Assembly (NCBI GenBank): GCA_013398275.1
Contig: VZSE01001839.1
Span: 192,206-256,205, forward strand
Origin: Promerops cafer
Taxonomy: Eukaryota; Chordata; Aves; Passeriformes; Nectariniidae
Length of the DNA stretch: 64,000 nt
Direction: 5' to 3'
This document shows positions 1-13,000 of the stretch, piece by piece. The translations under genes and the position numbers were made by a program. The notes below the pieces were generated by a model. That model did not search any database and had not been told where the DNA came from. It saw only the letters and a list, made by a program, of their open reading frames with translations. Positions within the stretch are counted from its first letter, which is position 1. Every line of letters begins with the position of its first letter.

Positions 1-540
1 ACACTGAAGCAATTTGGTGTCCTTTCTCATGAAGCCAAATTTGCTGAGAAAAATCTGGCACCCTGGTTACTGACACGAAATAAAAGTGGTTCTCAAGTGA
101 AATTGCAAGATAAAAATAAAATCTAGTATCTGCAACATCTGTATTTCAGTCCGTAAAACAGTCTATGACCTATGATGTATTCAGCTAGTGAAGAACTTAT
201 CCGTGAACCTTTTATCATGTAAGATTGCTCTGATAGCAACTCTTCCTTCCAAGAGTGTTTCCTGCCTAGTGATGTCATTGATTCCTGCTTAAGCATTCTC
301 CATGAGAAGTTTTCAATGCCAAACAAAACTAGATCCTGCTGGAACACAGAGGAACATTCTTTTAATTTGTGAGACTTGTCTGTCACCCAGCTATTTCTCA
401 GAGGCGGGCTAAGAGCAGAGGAAAGTTTCTCACAGCTACTGGGAAACGAAGCAGCGAGCAGAGTTATGCAGAAGGCTACAGCTACATTATATTTTAACAC
501 AGGGACCAAGCACCGAAACCTTTCACGAATGATCTTTCCC
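1..540. other. AT-richer flank left of the first CpG island, no gene seen
   Basis: Neither strand shows a recognisable exon. In the human block the gene beyond the HDLBP 5' end is SEPTIN2, divergently transcribed, so this stretch probably lies in its first intron on the minus strand. That is inferred from synteny only; no septin coding sequence is visible. Confidence 0.4.
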
Positions 541-647
541 ACAGCGTTCCCCTCAGGTCTGAGCGCTCCCACACGGGCAGGAGCACACCGGAACCCGAAG
601 GCCAAGGCCCCGTCCGACTGCAACCCGCGCCTAGGGCATCGCACGGA

Positions 648-689
648 GGGCTTAGGGTTGCGGTCGGGGTTAGGGGCTTAGGGTTCGGG
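648..689 (+). repeat. G-rich TTAGGG-like tract, possible G-quadruplex
   Basis: Three TTAGGG hexamers (652-657, 670-675, 678-683) lie among six runs of three or four G: 648-650, 655-657, 666-669, 673-676, 681-683 and 687-689. Spacers are 3-8 bases, which meets the usual requirement for an intramolecular G-quadruplex. It sits at the left edge of the CpG island. Confidence 0.7.
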
Positions 690-1118
690 TGCCTCGAAGC
701 AGCCCAGATTTTCCTCGGGAGCTGGTCGGTCATGTTCCTCACCCTCTGGTCTCAACAGCGCGGCTGGAGTTTTCTACGAGAGCGTGTTCAGAAGCGAGTG
801 CCTTACACGCTGTGGGAGGGGCCTCGCTCCTCCGCAGCCCCAGCCCGGGGGTCCCATGGCGGCCCATACAAGCACCAGGTCCCGCTCTGGGAGGGCGGCC
901 AGGGCGCCTCACCTCCCCAGCACCAACCGCAGCGCCCATCGTCGGCTCCCTCCTCACCAGCATCACCCAACCTCAATCAAACCCCTCAGGTTCGGGGGTC
1001 CGTCTGCGCGGCTGAAAAGGACAGACCCCTTCCCAGCACTCCTGCCCGCCGCCTCCCCTCATCCCCGGTCCCTTTACCGCCGCGCACTCCCCGGGGCAGG
1101 GCAGGGCGGGACAGGGCC

Positions 1119-1130
1119 CCTCACCTCTGA
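1119..1130 (-). other. Strong minus-strand splice donor, candidate SEPTIN2 non-coding exon 1
   Basis: Read on the minus strand, the bases TCAGAG end at 1125 and are followed by GTGAGG, a near-consensus donor. The island lies upstream in that direction, as expected for the end of a first 5'UTR exon. Assignment to SEPTIN2 rests on synteny. A second donor of similar quality ends an exon at 913. Confidence 0.3.
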
Positions 1131-1235
1131 CATACTCGGTTCGCGCCTCCCTCAGCCGCCAGCCCCGAGCTCCGCTCCCGCGCGCGCACGGCGGGGGAAG
1201 GGGGCGGTGCCGCCCCGCCCCAGGCCCCGCCCCCG

Positions 1236-1444
1236 NNNNNNNNNNNNNNNNNNNNNNNNNNNNNNNNNNNNNNNNNNNNNNNNNNNNNNNNNNNNNNNNN
1301 NNNNNNNNNNNNNNNNNNNNNNNNNNNNNNNNNNNNNNNNNNNNNNNNNNNNNNNNNNNNNNNNNNNNNNNNNNNNNNNNNNNNNNNNNNNNNNNNNNNN
1401 NNNNNNNNNNNNNNNNNNNNNNNNNNNNNNNNNNNNNNNNNNNN
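1236..1444. other. Assembly gap of 209 N
   Basis: A run of N interrupts the most GC-rich part of the CpG island. Reading frames that appear to cross it have no support. Confidence 0.99.
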
Positions 1445-1551
1445 CCGCACCGAGTCGGGGCGAGGGGGCCGCCCCGGGGCCCCGCTCCGCCGCCAGCGCC
1501 GCCTCGGCGGCGGAGAGCGCTCCGGGGCCACCCAGGAGCGGATAAAAGCCA

Positions 1552-1558
1552 TGAGTCA
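1552..1558. promoter_or_regulatory. AP-1 (TRE) consensus TGAGTCA
   Basis: A perfect TGAGTCA lies ten bases after a TATA-like ATAAAA (1542-1547) in the right half of the CpG island. The match is exact; its use is inferred from position. Confidence 0.4.
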
Positions 1559-3689
1559 TGTCCCGCTTCCTTCCTCTGCGGCGGATCGGCCGGGGCTGGG
1601 CCCGCGCCGCCGCTGAGGGGATGCGGCTGAGGAAGCGATCGCCTTCCCCCCGCCTTCGGCTGGTGGTGGGTCCTGCCCTGTGCCCTCGGGCCCTGTGCTG
1701 CGGGCTTTCGAAGTGCAGTAGTGTCCATTCCCACTGCTCCTGGTCCCGAAAGATGAGGCTGCGCCATGGGCCGCGGTGGGGGAGGGTTTTGGCCTCACCT
1801 GTGACACTGCAGGTAGCGTCAGCCGCCTCCGTGCATGATACGAGGGGAAATTCAGCCTCTGCTGACCTGCTCTTTGTGCCTGCAGTGTGGTTTTATTTCG
1901 GGTTATTTATAGACCAGGATGATCCAGCAATCCAGCAGCCCTGAAGAGGGTTAAGCACGGGGCACTGATGATTCTTGAGCTATCGCTGAAATGGCACATG
2001 ATAAGTAGCACTTCCCGTGATGGCTTTCCCCAAACAGCAGGGGAGGTTTCATAACTGGCAGGAGTAATTTCTTCCACTGAAAGACAAGAAGCAAGAGAGG
2101 AGATTGTGCTGGGAATGTTGGTCATATAGAGTTAAGTTGTAAGATGAGGCAAGGGCTTTAAATTCACTAAGTTTAGAATTTGAAACATTCTCAGTTCTGC
2201 GCCTGTGAGGTTAAGATTAGTGACATTCAGTCCCAAGGTGTTTGAAAGAGTAATTTCTTGTCTTATGCTATTGTGTAATGACAGAGAAAATCTGCACACT
2301 CATATGTGCTGCATTGCTTTATCACATGTTTTCTGTTCAGTAAGGTAAATGAAGAATCTGCCTGGTGATTTAGTCTCCATTTTTTTCTGCTGGTTCTATC
2401 TGACAACTGTCTTCAGTTAGAAGACAACAGATAGTAGTATGGTTTGTGGGGGATTTTTTTTCCCCCAAACCTGACGTGGAAGTGGTATTTCGAGTATTGT
2501 TTTATGTGAGGGTTGGGTATCCCTCTCTGTGGTAAAGGAACATTTGTCAGAGGTGAAGCAGAAAAGGAAGCAGTAACCTAATGTGTGGCTGTGTATCTTC
2601 TAGAGCTCCCTGTCTCTAACCCTTTGCCTGTTCAGATTCAAGCTGTTGAAAAAAAGCAGTATTTCTGTTTGTAAATGGATTTTCATAAAGCATGGACCAA
2701 ATCATAGGCAGAGCCATCCACAACAAAAACACACCACCTTTTTCAGAGAAGTCCACAGTATAGTTTTACAGGAATCAGAATGACAGGCACAGGAAGAGCT
2801 CTCACTAGATATGAAAGTAACAGTAACTGGTGGTGTGTGACTGCAGGGTGGCAGAGGCAGTGTAACCAGCCAGCCTGAGCCTTGCCACTGCTGCTAAGTC
2901 CAGATCATTCTCAAAGGACTCTTTTCCAAGTAGCTTCTATAAGAAACAGTTAAAGATTGCTCCATGTTTGTTCTGTGTAGATCATTCTGGTGTGTCCACA
3001 GCTGGTAGTGTGGTACACACTCCTGTCTCCTCCTTTGTAGCAAGTTAAGCTGATTTTTTTTTCTGTTGGCTTCTTTTTCACTTCTCCCCCAGTTTTGCCT
3101 GATAGGGTGGAAAAAAAATGACATATCTTCTTATGTTTTTGAAGGTTATTATGGTCCCTACTTTTTCATTAGTCTCACTTACCTAGACTGGAAGGATGAG
3201 GGACGTTTCCCCTTGAACTAGAATTGGATCATAATGTTGTTGGTTGTTGCACAGCATAATGGTAACAATAGTAACTTGATTTTGGTAGGTTAAGGGCAGT
3301 TATTCTTAGTCAAGTAGCTGGTCTTTTTCTGTTTGACATTAAGCTGCCTCTGAAGATAGTATGGTCTGTTAGAAGAGAGCTTTGTAACCTTGGGCTTTCC
3401 ATAGCTGTTATCTGAGTGGGAGCCAGACAAGGCAAACAGTGCAGTTTGCACCTTTTTGAAGAAAATTGGGATGTTTCACTAGTTACAGTATTTTGAGTGA
3501 TGCTGCCTTTTCCAAAGCATAGTATTCTCTTTGTATATAGAAGCTTGTTAAGCTGGTACAAATGCACTTAGGATTGTGCTGCTGTGAAAATTTGGGTGAT
3601 TCGTTCAATCACTATCAGTCAGATGGTGAGAGTACTTAGCAGTGGCACTAGGACTGGTCCAGAACATTCAAACTAAATGCAGGCGTGTG

Positions 3690-3905
3690 GTTAGAAGGAT
3701 CATTTAGGATGGAGAAGATCTCCAACATCATCAGGTTATAGGATCATTTAGGATGGAAAAGATCTCCAACATCATCAAGTCCAACCCTTCACCCAGCACT
3801 GCTGTGTTCACCACTAACCCACTCCCCATCTCGAACACTTCCAGGGATGGTGACTGATGGGTGGCCTGTGCTGCTTCCCAATATCCAATCTAAGCCTTCC
3901 CTTAT
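3690..3905 (-). mobile_element. CR1 LINE 3' fragment with a partial tandem duplication
   Basis: In antisense the sequence has the typical CR1 3' end: the 'gatcatttaggatgg' start, the 'catcaagtccaaccc' block and the 'ccaatctaagccttcc' block. The terminal segment is present twice in tandem, at about 3699-3736 and 3740-3777, with few differences. Confidence 0.8.
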
Positions 3906-3954
3906 GAATGAATGGTTCATTTACCATAACTGGGAAGGTTTTGACAGTTTGAAT

Positions 3955-3990
3955 GGTGAGTTTCTGTAGAGTGGTGAGTTTCTGTAGAGT
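3955..3990. repeat. 18-base perfect tandem duplication
   Basis: The 18-base unit beginning GGTGAGTTTC at 3955-3972 is repeated exactly at 3973-3990. It abuts the end of the CR1 fragment. Confidence 0.85.
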
Positions 3991-4184
3991 ATCATATTTC
4001 TCTTTGAAAAAAATGTTACTCAACAATGGTTCAACTTCGTTTTGTATTCAGGAATTCTACAGAAAGGAATCTTCAGGCCTATGTTGTGCAGAGCTTATAA
4101 AATAAACCTCAGTGTGAAATAACAAGACTGGCGAGTGTTCCAATGGGTGTTTTGAACCCTTATGGGAATGTTATTATAGTCTTG

Positions 4185-4372
4185 ACAGAGATATACAGAG
4201 TAGTGGTGGCTTCCCCATCCCTGGAAATGTTTAAGGCCGGGTTGTACAAGAGAACTTGGAGCAACCTGGCCTAGTGGGAGGTTCCCTTCCCTTCCATGAC
4301 AGGGGGTGGAATGGGATGGTCTTTAAGGTCCCTTCCAACCCACACCAGTCTGTGATTTTGGGATTCTGTGCA
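4185..4372 (+). mobile_element. CR1 LINE 3' fragment
   Basis: It reads through the sense-strand CR1 terminus: 'gtggtggcttccccatccctgg', then an 'aacctggcctagtggga' block, 'ggtcccttccaaccca', and ends at 'gggattctgtg'. It is 5'-truncated, as CR1 copies usually are. Confidence 0.85.
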
Positions 4373-7300
4373 ACACTGAAGAAATTGCAACAGGATTTTT
4401 AAAGCAGGCTGAGAAAGGTGTGTTCATCCAGGAGGTAACAAGTCTGACTTGTCCAGGAGCACAGTACTGAGGCCCAGAGCCTGTAGAACTTCTGCAGCAT
4501 GTATCTGCACAGGAATTAAGTAGGTGTTATTGTATTAAAATATGAAAACAGATAAAGAAGAGATAGGAAAATAAAACCCAGCTGCAGGATTAAGCCTCTG
4601 TTCCTCTTCCTAGTTACCATACCTTTGAAAGCAGAATGCTGTTGTGTAGCTCGTTGGGCTTTGCTCATGTTTTTTTATTTTACTTATTGTTTTTTCTAGG
4701 CTTTTGGTCTAGAAGCCATTCCTGCAGAGCCTGCGGTGTTGATTGTGGCCTGTGAGACTGCATTTGGAGTGGAAGGGCGGGCCCTGATCGGTAGGGCCTC
4801 TTGGGGAAGGGATTGCAGAGGACTTAGGACACCTTAGGAGGTGGTCTCTGGCCTCCAGGTGTTCATGCTAGACTGGTCAGTAAGTCAAGAATCTAGTCTT
4901 GTTTCAAGAATCTAGGGCTTGTTTCAAGAGCTGTTTCCATTTGAGAAATTCCTAGGTTTAGAAGAACAATTTTGGGTTACTAGCTTATCCTGGATGTGGC
5001 ATTACACCTGAGAGATTTGTATTTGTTTGTATTTATATTTGTATTTATCTGTCCTTTAGCTTTAAAAGAAAGCAGATTTTTAGGATATAAACAGTCTATT
5101 AAAATCTTGTGATTTGTTTTCCCAACTTAAATGGATAAGTCCTGAATGCCTAATGACTCTAGCAATCTTTTTCCACATCTTCCTTCTGTGCACTCATGTT
5201 GCCCCTTAGCTCTCATGGTGCACCTTCAGTGGAAGGAAATCAGAAAGTCAGGTTGGAAAAAGATGTATTAATAAATGAGGATGAAAAGTTCCAGCCAAAG
5301 CAAGGGGAAAAACTGAGCTGCTAGAGGATTTATGTGTTTAATGTTTTAATTGCAACAAGGAGAAGTAATCAGGCTGTGATTAGCGTTCTGAGTTTGTTTC
5401 ATAAAAAAGGTGTGTTAAAGCTGAAATAGTTAATTTGTCCTTCATTTAGGTGATCTTTGGTGTTTCTACTCACACAAGCTCTAATATTTCCCCAGCAGTC
5501 TTGCAGAAGTACAGGAATCATTTCCAGCAGCTGCCATATAATACAGATACTTTTCTTTGATCCTGCTGGTAGACTTCACTTATCTCTCACGACTGGTTCT
5601 ATGTTGTTGAATCTTGCATCTGGTAGATCTTTCAAGCCTCAAAGATACCTACTAATATTTTGCAAATTCTTGCTAGATATATTAGCATGTGAGTAACTTA
5701 AGTACACGTAAGCAGTCCTGTGGGTGCAGAGGGCTGACCTTGGCCACAGCTGCCTGGCCTGTGGGAGCTGGCTGTGTTGCTGAGGCAGCAAGGGAAGCAT
5801 GTCACTCTTTTGTGAGGAGCAGGGCTTTGGAGCAAGGAGTTATGTCCAGCTAGAGGCACAAAAGAGGCACTTGCAAAGCAGCAGGCAGAAAAAAACAGAG
5901 AGAAACCTGAGAGAGAAGATAGACCACAAAAGGCTCTTCTAGAGGAAATCATAACGAGTTTAACTTCAGTGGAAAAACAGCACTAGAAGAAGGGAAGGGA
6001 TTGGTTCACTAGCTGCAAGACACAAAGAAATGGTGACTCACAGGAAAAGTTTTGCCTTTGAGAGGATTGAATAGCACAGGCATATTTATGCGACCTCCCT
6101 TAAATGATATTATTTATTTTAATTGCAAAATAAAATGGATTTACTTGTTGACGCAGAATGGAAGTAGTACCAGATTCTGTTATACTCCACAGCACAGTGT
6201 CTGGAACTGTTTTCCAGCAACAGTTTTGCTGCTTTACTGACAATTTTTCAGTGATGGGAGAACCACTTGGGAGAAGTTTGGGGACGGACCACATAGATTT
6301 ATTTAGCATTAATGGAAGAAAAGAGACACACCCATCTCTCCCCCCTGAAAAATAAGACCCCAACAACAAAACAAACTCAAACATGAAAACAAGGAAACAA
6401 AGCAAAACCAAGAAACAGAATTCTATAAGGAACTTGCTTAGAAATGTATGTCAGTGTTATTCTGGTAACAGTATCCACACGTATATAACTTGTGTGTATG
6501 CCACATCTTTTACCTGCATGAGAAATACCTGTGAAGGAGAGTTTCTGGGAGTCCTTATATCATGGGTAGTTGATGCTTGTGTGCTGTAGCTATGAATTCA
6601 GCAACATCCCAGCAAATAACTGGATTTTAAGGAGGAAAAGATTTGGAACCCTGTTGTGTTATGACTATTGCAATCCTGTTTGGAGGAGGCAGGACCCAGC
6701 CTTCTCTCTGTGTTATGGAATTGATAGTTGCTTGTTGAGATCTCTCTCAAAGCCCATAAAGTGCTGTCTGACCCCAGGTCACATGTCAGGATTCTGGTTT
6801 TAAAGGAAGGTTACTGGTATCATATTTCCCATAAATACCATGAGGCAGGTATAGCTGACTGTCACAAAGGTAACCTCTGGCATATTTTTCATCAGGGATT
6901 GGATAACTGGAATAATCTTCTTACATCATTCAAATTTCAGGCTTGCTTCCACATATTGGCACACAGCATGGGCATCACTCCCCTGTCCCTTTTCCCCACC
7001 CATGTTAGTTTTGGTTGACTGGTATTTCAAAGGTTTTACAGCAAGTTGCTGAAAAATCTGCAGAGGCTTTTTTTCAGAGGAACACTGTCTGCCTTGATGT
7101 CCAGTGCTTGATTCAGGTGGTACCACCTGCTGTAGCATCACTTGCGAGTTCTCTTCTGCTTTTTTGTAGTCCCTTGTTTTTGTCTATTCCTGCATTTCTG
7201 GCACTGGAAATTGAACTGGATATTTCACAAAATAAACTGGATGTTTGCCAAAGATGAGTGACAAACAAAGCCTAGGGCAGGCTGTGTGGCCAGAACAGGG

Positions 7301-9894
7301 ACCTCGGGTGTGGGATGGGTACATGGGTTGAGTTAGGAAAAAGGAAGAGTAAGGGATGGAATTAAGATTTCCCCACTGGCAGGGACAAAGGCAAACCCAG
7401 GGAAAGCCACACTGGGGGAAGACACCAGGAATTATTGCAATGGACTTACTACTGCTTGCCCAGAAGTTGGGGGGCATTTTTGTGTCTCCACTGGGCACTG
7501 GAGATGGTGTGGACTGCCTGACTTCTGCCTTTCTGAAAGAGGAGAGCAGAGTTCTGCTGTTTGTACACCAGGCCCCAGCTATTGCTCAGGAGAAAGTAAG
7601 TTTGCTGTTATCTCTGTGCCAGTGATAAAGTTCAATGTAAACCTGTGCTGGAGCAGTTGAAAGGAAAGCTGAAAAGAACAGCTCCCAGAGCAGGCAGGGT
7701 GAGAGTGGGAATGGGAATATATTATGGCTGACCTGCTAGTGCCTATGCCTTTGTCTCCAAAGTGAATACTGCAGCAGTTGGTGCAGCGTGCTGGGATTTA
7801 GGTGTTCGGTCTTAAAAGGACCCTTGGAATGTCTGGAGAATAGCAAGTTGTTGGTATATGACTATTGCTTAAAAGTAGATCTGGTTATGTGACATTGAAG
7901 AAGCTTAAAAGTGAATTTTTACTCTTGCTCTTATAAATAGTTTCATGAAATTAAAGTCCTTAGTAGATGGCTCTGTTGCTTGCAGCATAGCTGTGGGTAA
8001 AATGAGAGCGAGCAGTGAGTATTTACAGAAGGTTAGAAGTTCTTGCAAATTTAAGAAACATTACCCCTCTATTTTATTTGAAAACTCATCTTGCTCAGGC
8101 CACCATTCTGTTAATCCAAAAGACAATAACCAAGTGGGTGGAGGACTGAGCAGTGTGAGGTATCAAAACAAAAAAATTGTACCCAAAATGGTTTATGTCC
8201 TGTTCCAATTCAGCCCAAAGATGAGCAGGATAGAACTGGGAATGATTCAGTTATGAAAGGGGTTTTAAGCGTAAAATAATATTATTTGTAACAATCAGGG
8301 GGAATAGTTTTACTCTGAGTTTTCCCTATCTCTCTTTCTCTTCTTTCATAGCAGGCTTAGAGTGGCCTTGCAGATTTGGAAGGGAAGACTGTCTGGGTTT
8401 TTCACTGTCAGTTTAGATCACTGTGATGTAATTCTAACACATGAAGAGCCTTTTGCTTGGCGTAGTAGAGATTAGGAATTAGTGCTTGTCTGTGGATATG
8501 CTGAGCCCCTGTTGCATGTGCTATGAATAGGACAAAGGGAAGGCAGTGCTTAAATAGTGAGGGTCCAAGCATTGCTTTTCCAAAGTGGCAGGTGGAATCA
8601 GATATTTAATGGTTTTTTTTCAGAGGAATTGTTGCCAAACTGAAGGTGGGTTTTTTTCATTTTTAAATAGTTCTGTCTTGCTCCAAAGCACTAGCCTCCC
8701 TGCAAGTTTCAGGCTTTTATTCTTTCAAGTGTTTTGTTTGTCACAATAACACTGACTTTTATGGGTTGTAGTTTCAAGCTGCTTATTGCAACTGAAATAT
8801 AGAAATAAAGAAAAATAAAATTTACAAAATTAGAGAGTCTGGTGAAGCCATGTGACTTGGGAAACTGGAATTCAGAGCAAAATATACCAGAGCACATAGA
8901 AGTTTATAAAAATGGAGCTCTGACATTCTCTTGAGTCTTCGTTATCCAATAAATATTATTAACTGAGGAATCTTTAAAATCTATCAAGGAGCCTTGAACA
9001 AATATGCTGATGTTTTTTTATATAATACGTAGAACCAAAGATTAAAAAGAACTGTAACCCAAACAAAATGGACAAAACCAGATTCTGTTTACATTTTTGC
9101 TTAAGTTGCAATTTTTCTGCCCCTCCCCTGAAAAGTGGCATTGGGAAGGTCTCATTTAGTTTGCCACTGTTCTTTATTTTTCTTAATATTCTGTATGTGT
9201 TTATCCAATCAATATGAAAAGAAGTGGTTGTTGTCATCTTTATAAACTGCTGTAGGCAAGTACTTAAATTCTGCCCTGCAAAACATCAGCTTTAGAGTAC
9301 CTGGAGGAGAGTCTTAGTGGGTCTGGTGACAGGTTTGAGCTAAGGGACACAGTTGACTTTACATTTTCTCAGTATATGAGAGTTAATGTGGAAAAAGGTA
9401 AGTTTAGGGCTTGCAAATCCCTTGCCTTTTCAAGTGAGGTGATGTATAGTGCATTAGAGCTGCTGGCAGCATTTCTTTAAGAAAATTGCCACGTGTTCAT
9501 TTTATATTGCAGTGGCCAATGGAGAGAGAACAGGAGACACTGAAAAGTAAACAAAAGAACTTCAACCCAGTAGCCAAAGGACAGCGAAGTGAAAGTTTCC
9601 ATTTGAATAACAGAAAAAAAATAGTGCATGCTTTGTTCTGAAGTATCTCCAAAATCCTCATTTCTTGGGTAACTGGGATATTAGCAGGCTTTGGGAAGCC
9701 CCTCTCAGCTTGCTGATTGTGGAGGATTTATGTTCTTCTGCAGTGTGGAATGGCAAGCAGTGCTGCAGCACCACTCTGAAAGCACCTGGGAGTGATAAGC
9801 ACACAGTGTGGTGGTAATTTAAACTAAAAAGCAAGTTCAGATCAGCATAGAGAGCCAACATTGACATTTGAAGTTCTAACTGCAAGTAAGAAAC

Positions 9895-10082
9895 CTTTTT
9901 TCACTTTAAGGATAGTCAGGTATTAGAATAGGTTGCCCAGAAAGTTTGTGCAGCTCTGAAGGTTTTCAAGACCTGAGTGAGGAAAGCCCTGAATGCCCTG
10001 GTCTGACCCTACTTTGAGCAGGCCCCAGAGACTCTGACCTCCATGTGTTGCCAGATAGTCTGAATTTCTGTGATTTCTGTGC
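9895..10082 (+). mobile_element. Diverged CR1 LINE 3' fragment
   Basis: Characteristic blocks are 'ataggttgcccagaaag', 'ggttttcaagacctgagtg', 'ctactttgagcaggcc' and a terminal 'atttctgtgatttctgtg'. It is more diverged than the copy near 4.2 kb. Confidence 0.7.
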
Positions 10083-13000
10083 TGTTCCACTTTCCAGGCA
10101 ATATATTTGAAATCTTTATTTTCTGAATCACTTTTTCCATTCTTGAGTCAAAACAGTGTTTTGCTTCAGTGTGAAAGTGGAAGATACTGTATTTTACTTT
10201 ATCCCTCATATTTGTTCCTCGTGAAAATGTTTATTGGCTCCCCAAGGCCAGGAACCTAAAATTTGCTTCTACTCCTTAAAAATTCTACTCCTTTGCAACT
10301 TCTTGAAAGCCAAGTTTATGTTAAATTAGTTTTCTCTCACAGAGCAAGTGGAAGGGCAGACTCAGACTGGTCCTCTGTGGCTTCCTTCTGCCTTGCTTTT
10401 GAATTGATTTTATTAAACTGTCCATTGATTTTTTTCCTTCCTCATCTCTGAAAAGGCATTTGTTTTGTCACAGCACCTGACATCCAAGGATCACAGCATT
10501 CTGAACAACTTGAAATGAAATAACGAGTCCACAGAGAAAATGAAGATGCTGTGTGTGCACAGCCAGGGCAACCAAGAGAATTTTGCTGGTCAATTCACCA
10601 AATCTGCAGCAAATCTAAGAGCAGAACTTGAGTCTTTTTACTAGCTTTTTGTTTTGTTTTGTTTTCATTAAATCTCATTTTCTCACAGTGTCCCTGTGTA
10701 AAACCAGTAGCTTTTCCTCCCTCTGCAGTCAGAAGGCCTGATGCTCCTTGTTCACACTAGAACTCTGTCCACACCAGTAAGCTGCTCCAGTTCTTCTTAC
10801 CTATTCTGCATGCCCCTTGTTATAGAGCACCCTGTGATAGGCTAGGAAGGACAGTGTATATATTCTTTGCTAGCTGATGGTTGCATAATTTTATTGTCAG
10901 AGTGCCCAGGAAATAAGTCTTTTAAAGACCCGTATTTGCCTGAGAGCCCTGCTGAGGTTTGTAATTTTCCTTCAATATCAAGTCAGCTTTTCTGTTCCTG
11001 CAAGAGCATTGCCCTCAATAAACAAGGTTACCAGGAGAAAGGCAAGTGGTGTTGCACCCACCTGGGACCTTATATTTTATACCACACAGATCCTGTGTGA
11101 CACACACATAGTCACTCCTCTTCCTTCCACCACCCTCTTTTCTTCACAATATCCCTAAGTGGTTGGAGCTGGGATTAGTGTCTAGGCTTGGGTAGACTTT
11201 TCTCTTTCGAGCTGTAATTCTCTAATTGGGTATTTACAGTGGGGCTCTGAAGATGGGGCTGCATTAAGTACAGCCAAGGGGCAGAATTTAGCCTACAGAA
11301 TCATTTCTTCCCAGCACTGATGTGTGAATGGGGAAGATAGGTGCCTGATTTGCATATCCCTGGAACTTTTCTTCCTTACAGCAAATAAGTAAAAACTAGT
11401 CTCAAAGTCACAGAGACATAATCAATGGGGACTAATGTTCAGTCATTTCTTATGATGAAACTTTTTTTATTCTCTTAGCAGATCTATCTATATAGTTTGA
11501 CTCCTAACTTCAGTTTAACAGAGATTTTCTGTAGAAATGCAAATGTTCTGTTGAAAGATCCCCTGGTGAGCCACAGTGATAGCTGTGGAGCTGAGACACG
11601 TATCCTGCTTTGGCTGAGAACCTCAGTACTCTCTGGCATAAAAGTGCCCTGCATCCTGAATCCTCTTTGCTTGCTTTTTCTAGTGTGATGCAAAGTATAC
11701 CCCCAGCCCTTTTCTCTTAATGCTACTGGCAAGGGATGTGCTGAAATGGATGCTTTCAGGGGGTAGCTCTTTTGTGGTGTTCTCTGACTTGAGTGTGTGG
11801 GATAAGCACCCAGAGTACAAAAACGGTGCTTATTTGTACAGTTTTAGAAATCTGGAGTTATATTTAACAGGAAATAAAATCACAGCACACACTCTTTGGA
11901 ACATACTTGGGTTGCTTTCCAAATAAGGCTTTTGGTTTCTGGCAGGAAAAATAGGACTCTCTTATAACAACAGAAAATACGAATAGGCTAGAAGAAATTC
12001 TCTGCAAAATCCCAGCTCAGCTGAGGGTAGATGTGCCAGGAAAGACCAGCCTTTTTGCTGCAGTAGTTTAAGGTGCAGTTTCCTTTCCCATCCCCAAGAG
12101 CTCTGGGGTGAAGTGATCATGGAAAGCTTCTTAACTCCTCAGCCTTGTCTTCACATGGGTGAACACATGTTCCAAAACAACAAGCCCCAAACCAGTTCAG
12201 TGTTAGTTTTATCTCTGTGTGTGTTTGATGTTTTTGCTGGTCCCATTTCTGTGTTCTCCCTCAGGCTGGTGATATGAGCTGCCAGTCTGATGAGCCATGG
12301 AGACTATGCACTGCCCAATCCTTTACCCTTTCTGCCACCCTTTGGTGCTCTCTTTGGGACTCTTATTTTTCAGTTGTTCTAACAAGTCATGAAATTGGGG
12401 CCTGTTGTAATGCTGCCAAAATATGGGTTGCTTGAGGCAGAGTGGTAGGTTACTGTTTGTCAAGGGGTTGGGTACCTGCTTCTGACTCCATTCCCCTCAG
12501 CTACCAAAAATTCTTGCAACCTGGCTTATAGAGGAGCCATTTTACACACATCTACATGACAAGTGTATTTAATTTTTTTTTTTAATGTGAGACTGCATTT
12601 TTGGGCAAGTAAGTAGACAGAAGAGACCTGAAGCAGTCCCTGCAAACCCATCTCTACCCATACTCCATAGCCTCATTGAAGAAAAGGTATGGGATGGAAC
12701 ATGGATGGTTGATGTGCTGGTGGGAGCAGGAGGTTGAAATAAGCCTCCTGGCACCCTCTAAATGTGCTTTTGTCCATGCACAGTGTATTGCACTTATGTA
12801 CTTACTGAATGTGGGAGGAAAGGTGAGCTCTTCCCCCATATACACACCTCTTTCCCTGTGGAAGATCTTCCTCTAAGGAGAACAGCCTGTGACATGTTTT
12901 CTTCAGCAGAAATCATTATTTGAGGGTGGCACACAGTGAGGTGCTCTAGGCCTTCCAGTAGATTCTGGGACTGGCAGGCTTCCCTCCCACCACTTGCAAC

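Larger units (their letters stand above)
540..1810. promoter_or_regulatory. CpG island, probable divergent SEPTIN2/HDLBP promoter
   Basis: GC content and CpG density rise sharply at about 540 and fall again after about 1800. The densest part (1195-1235) has repeated GC boxes of the CCGCCCC type, which bind Sp1-family factors, and runs into an assembly gap. Strong GT donors on the minus strand (after 1125 and after 913) suggest a leftward transcript. A TATA-like ATAAAA (1542-1547) and an AP-1 site lie on the right side, where a rightward HDLBP transcript could begin. Human SEPTIN2 and HDLBP are divergent and close together, which fits. No start site can be fixed from sequence alone. Confidence 0.6.

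Noticed and set aside
784..1767. Long open frames through the first CpG island on both strands
   Set aside because: They cross a 209-base N run and reflect the lack of stop codons in GC-rich DNA.
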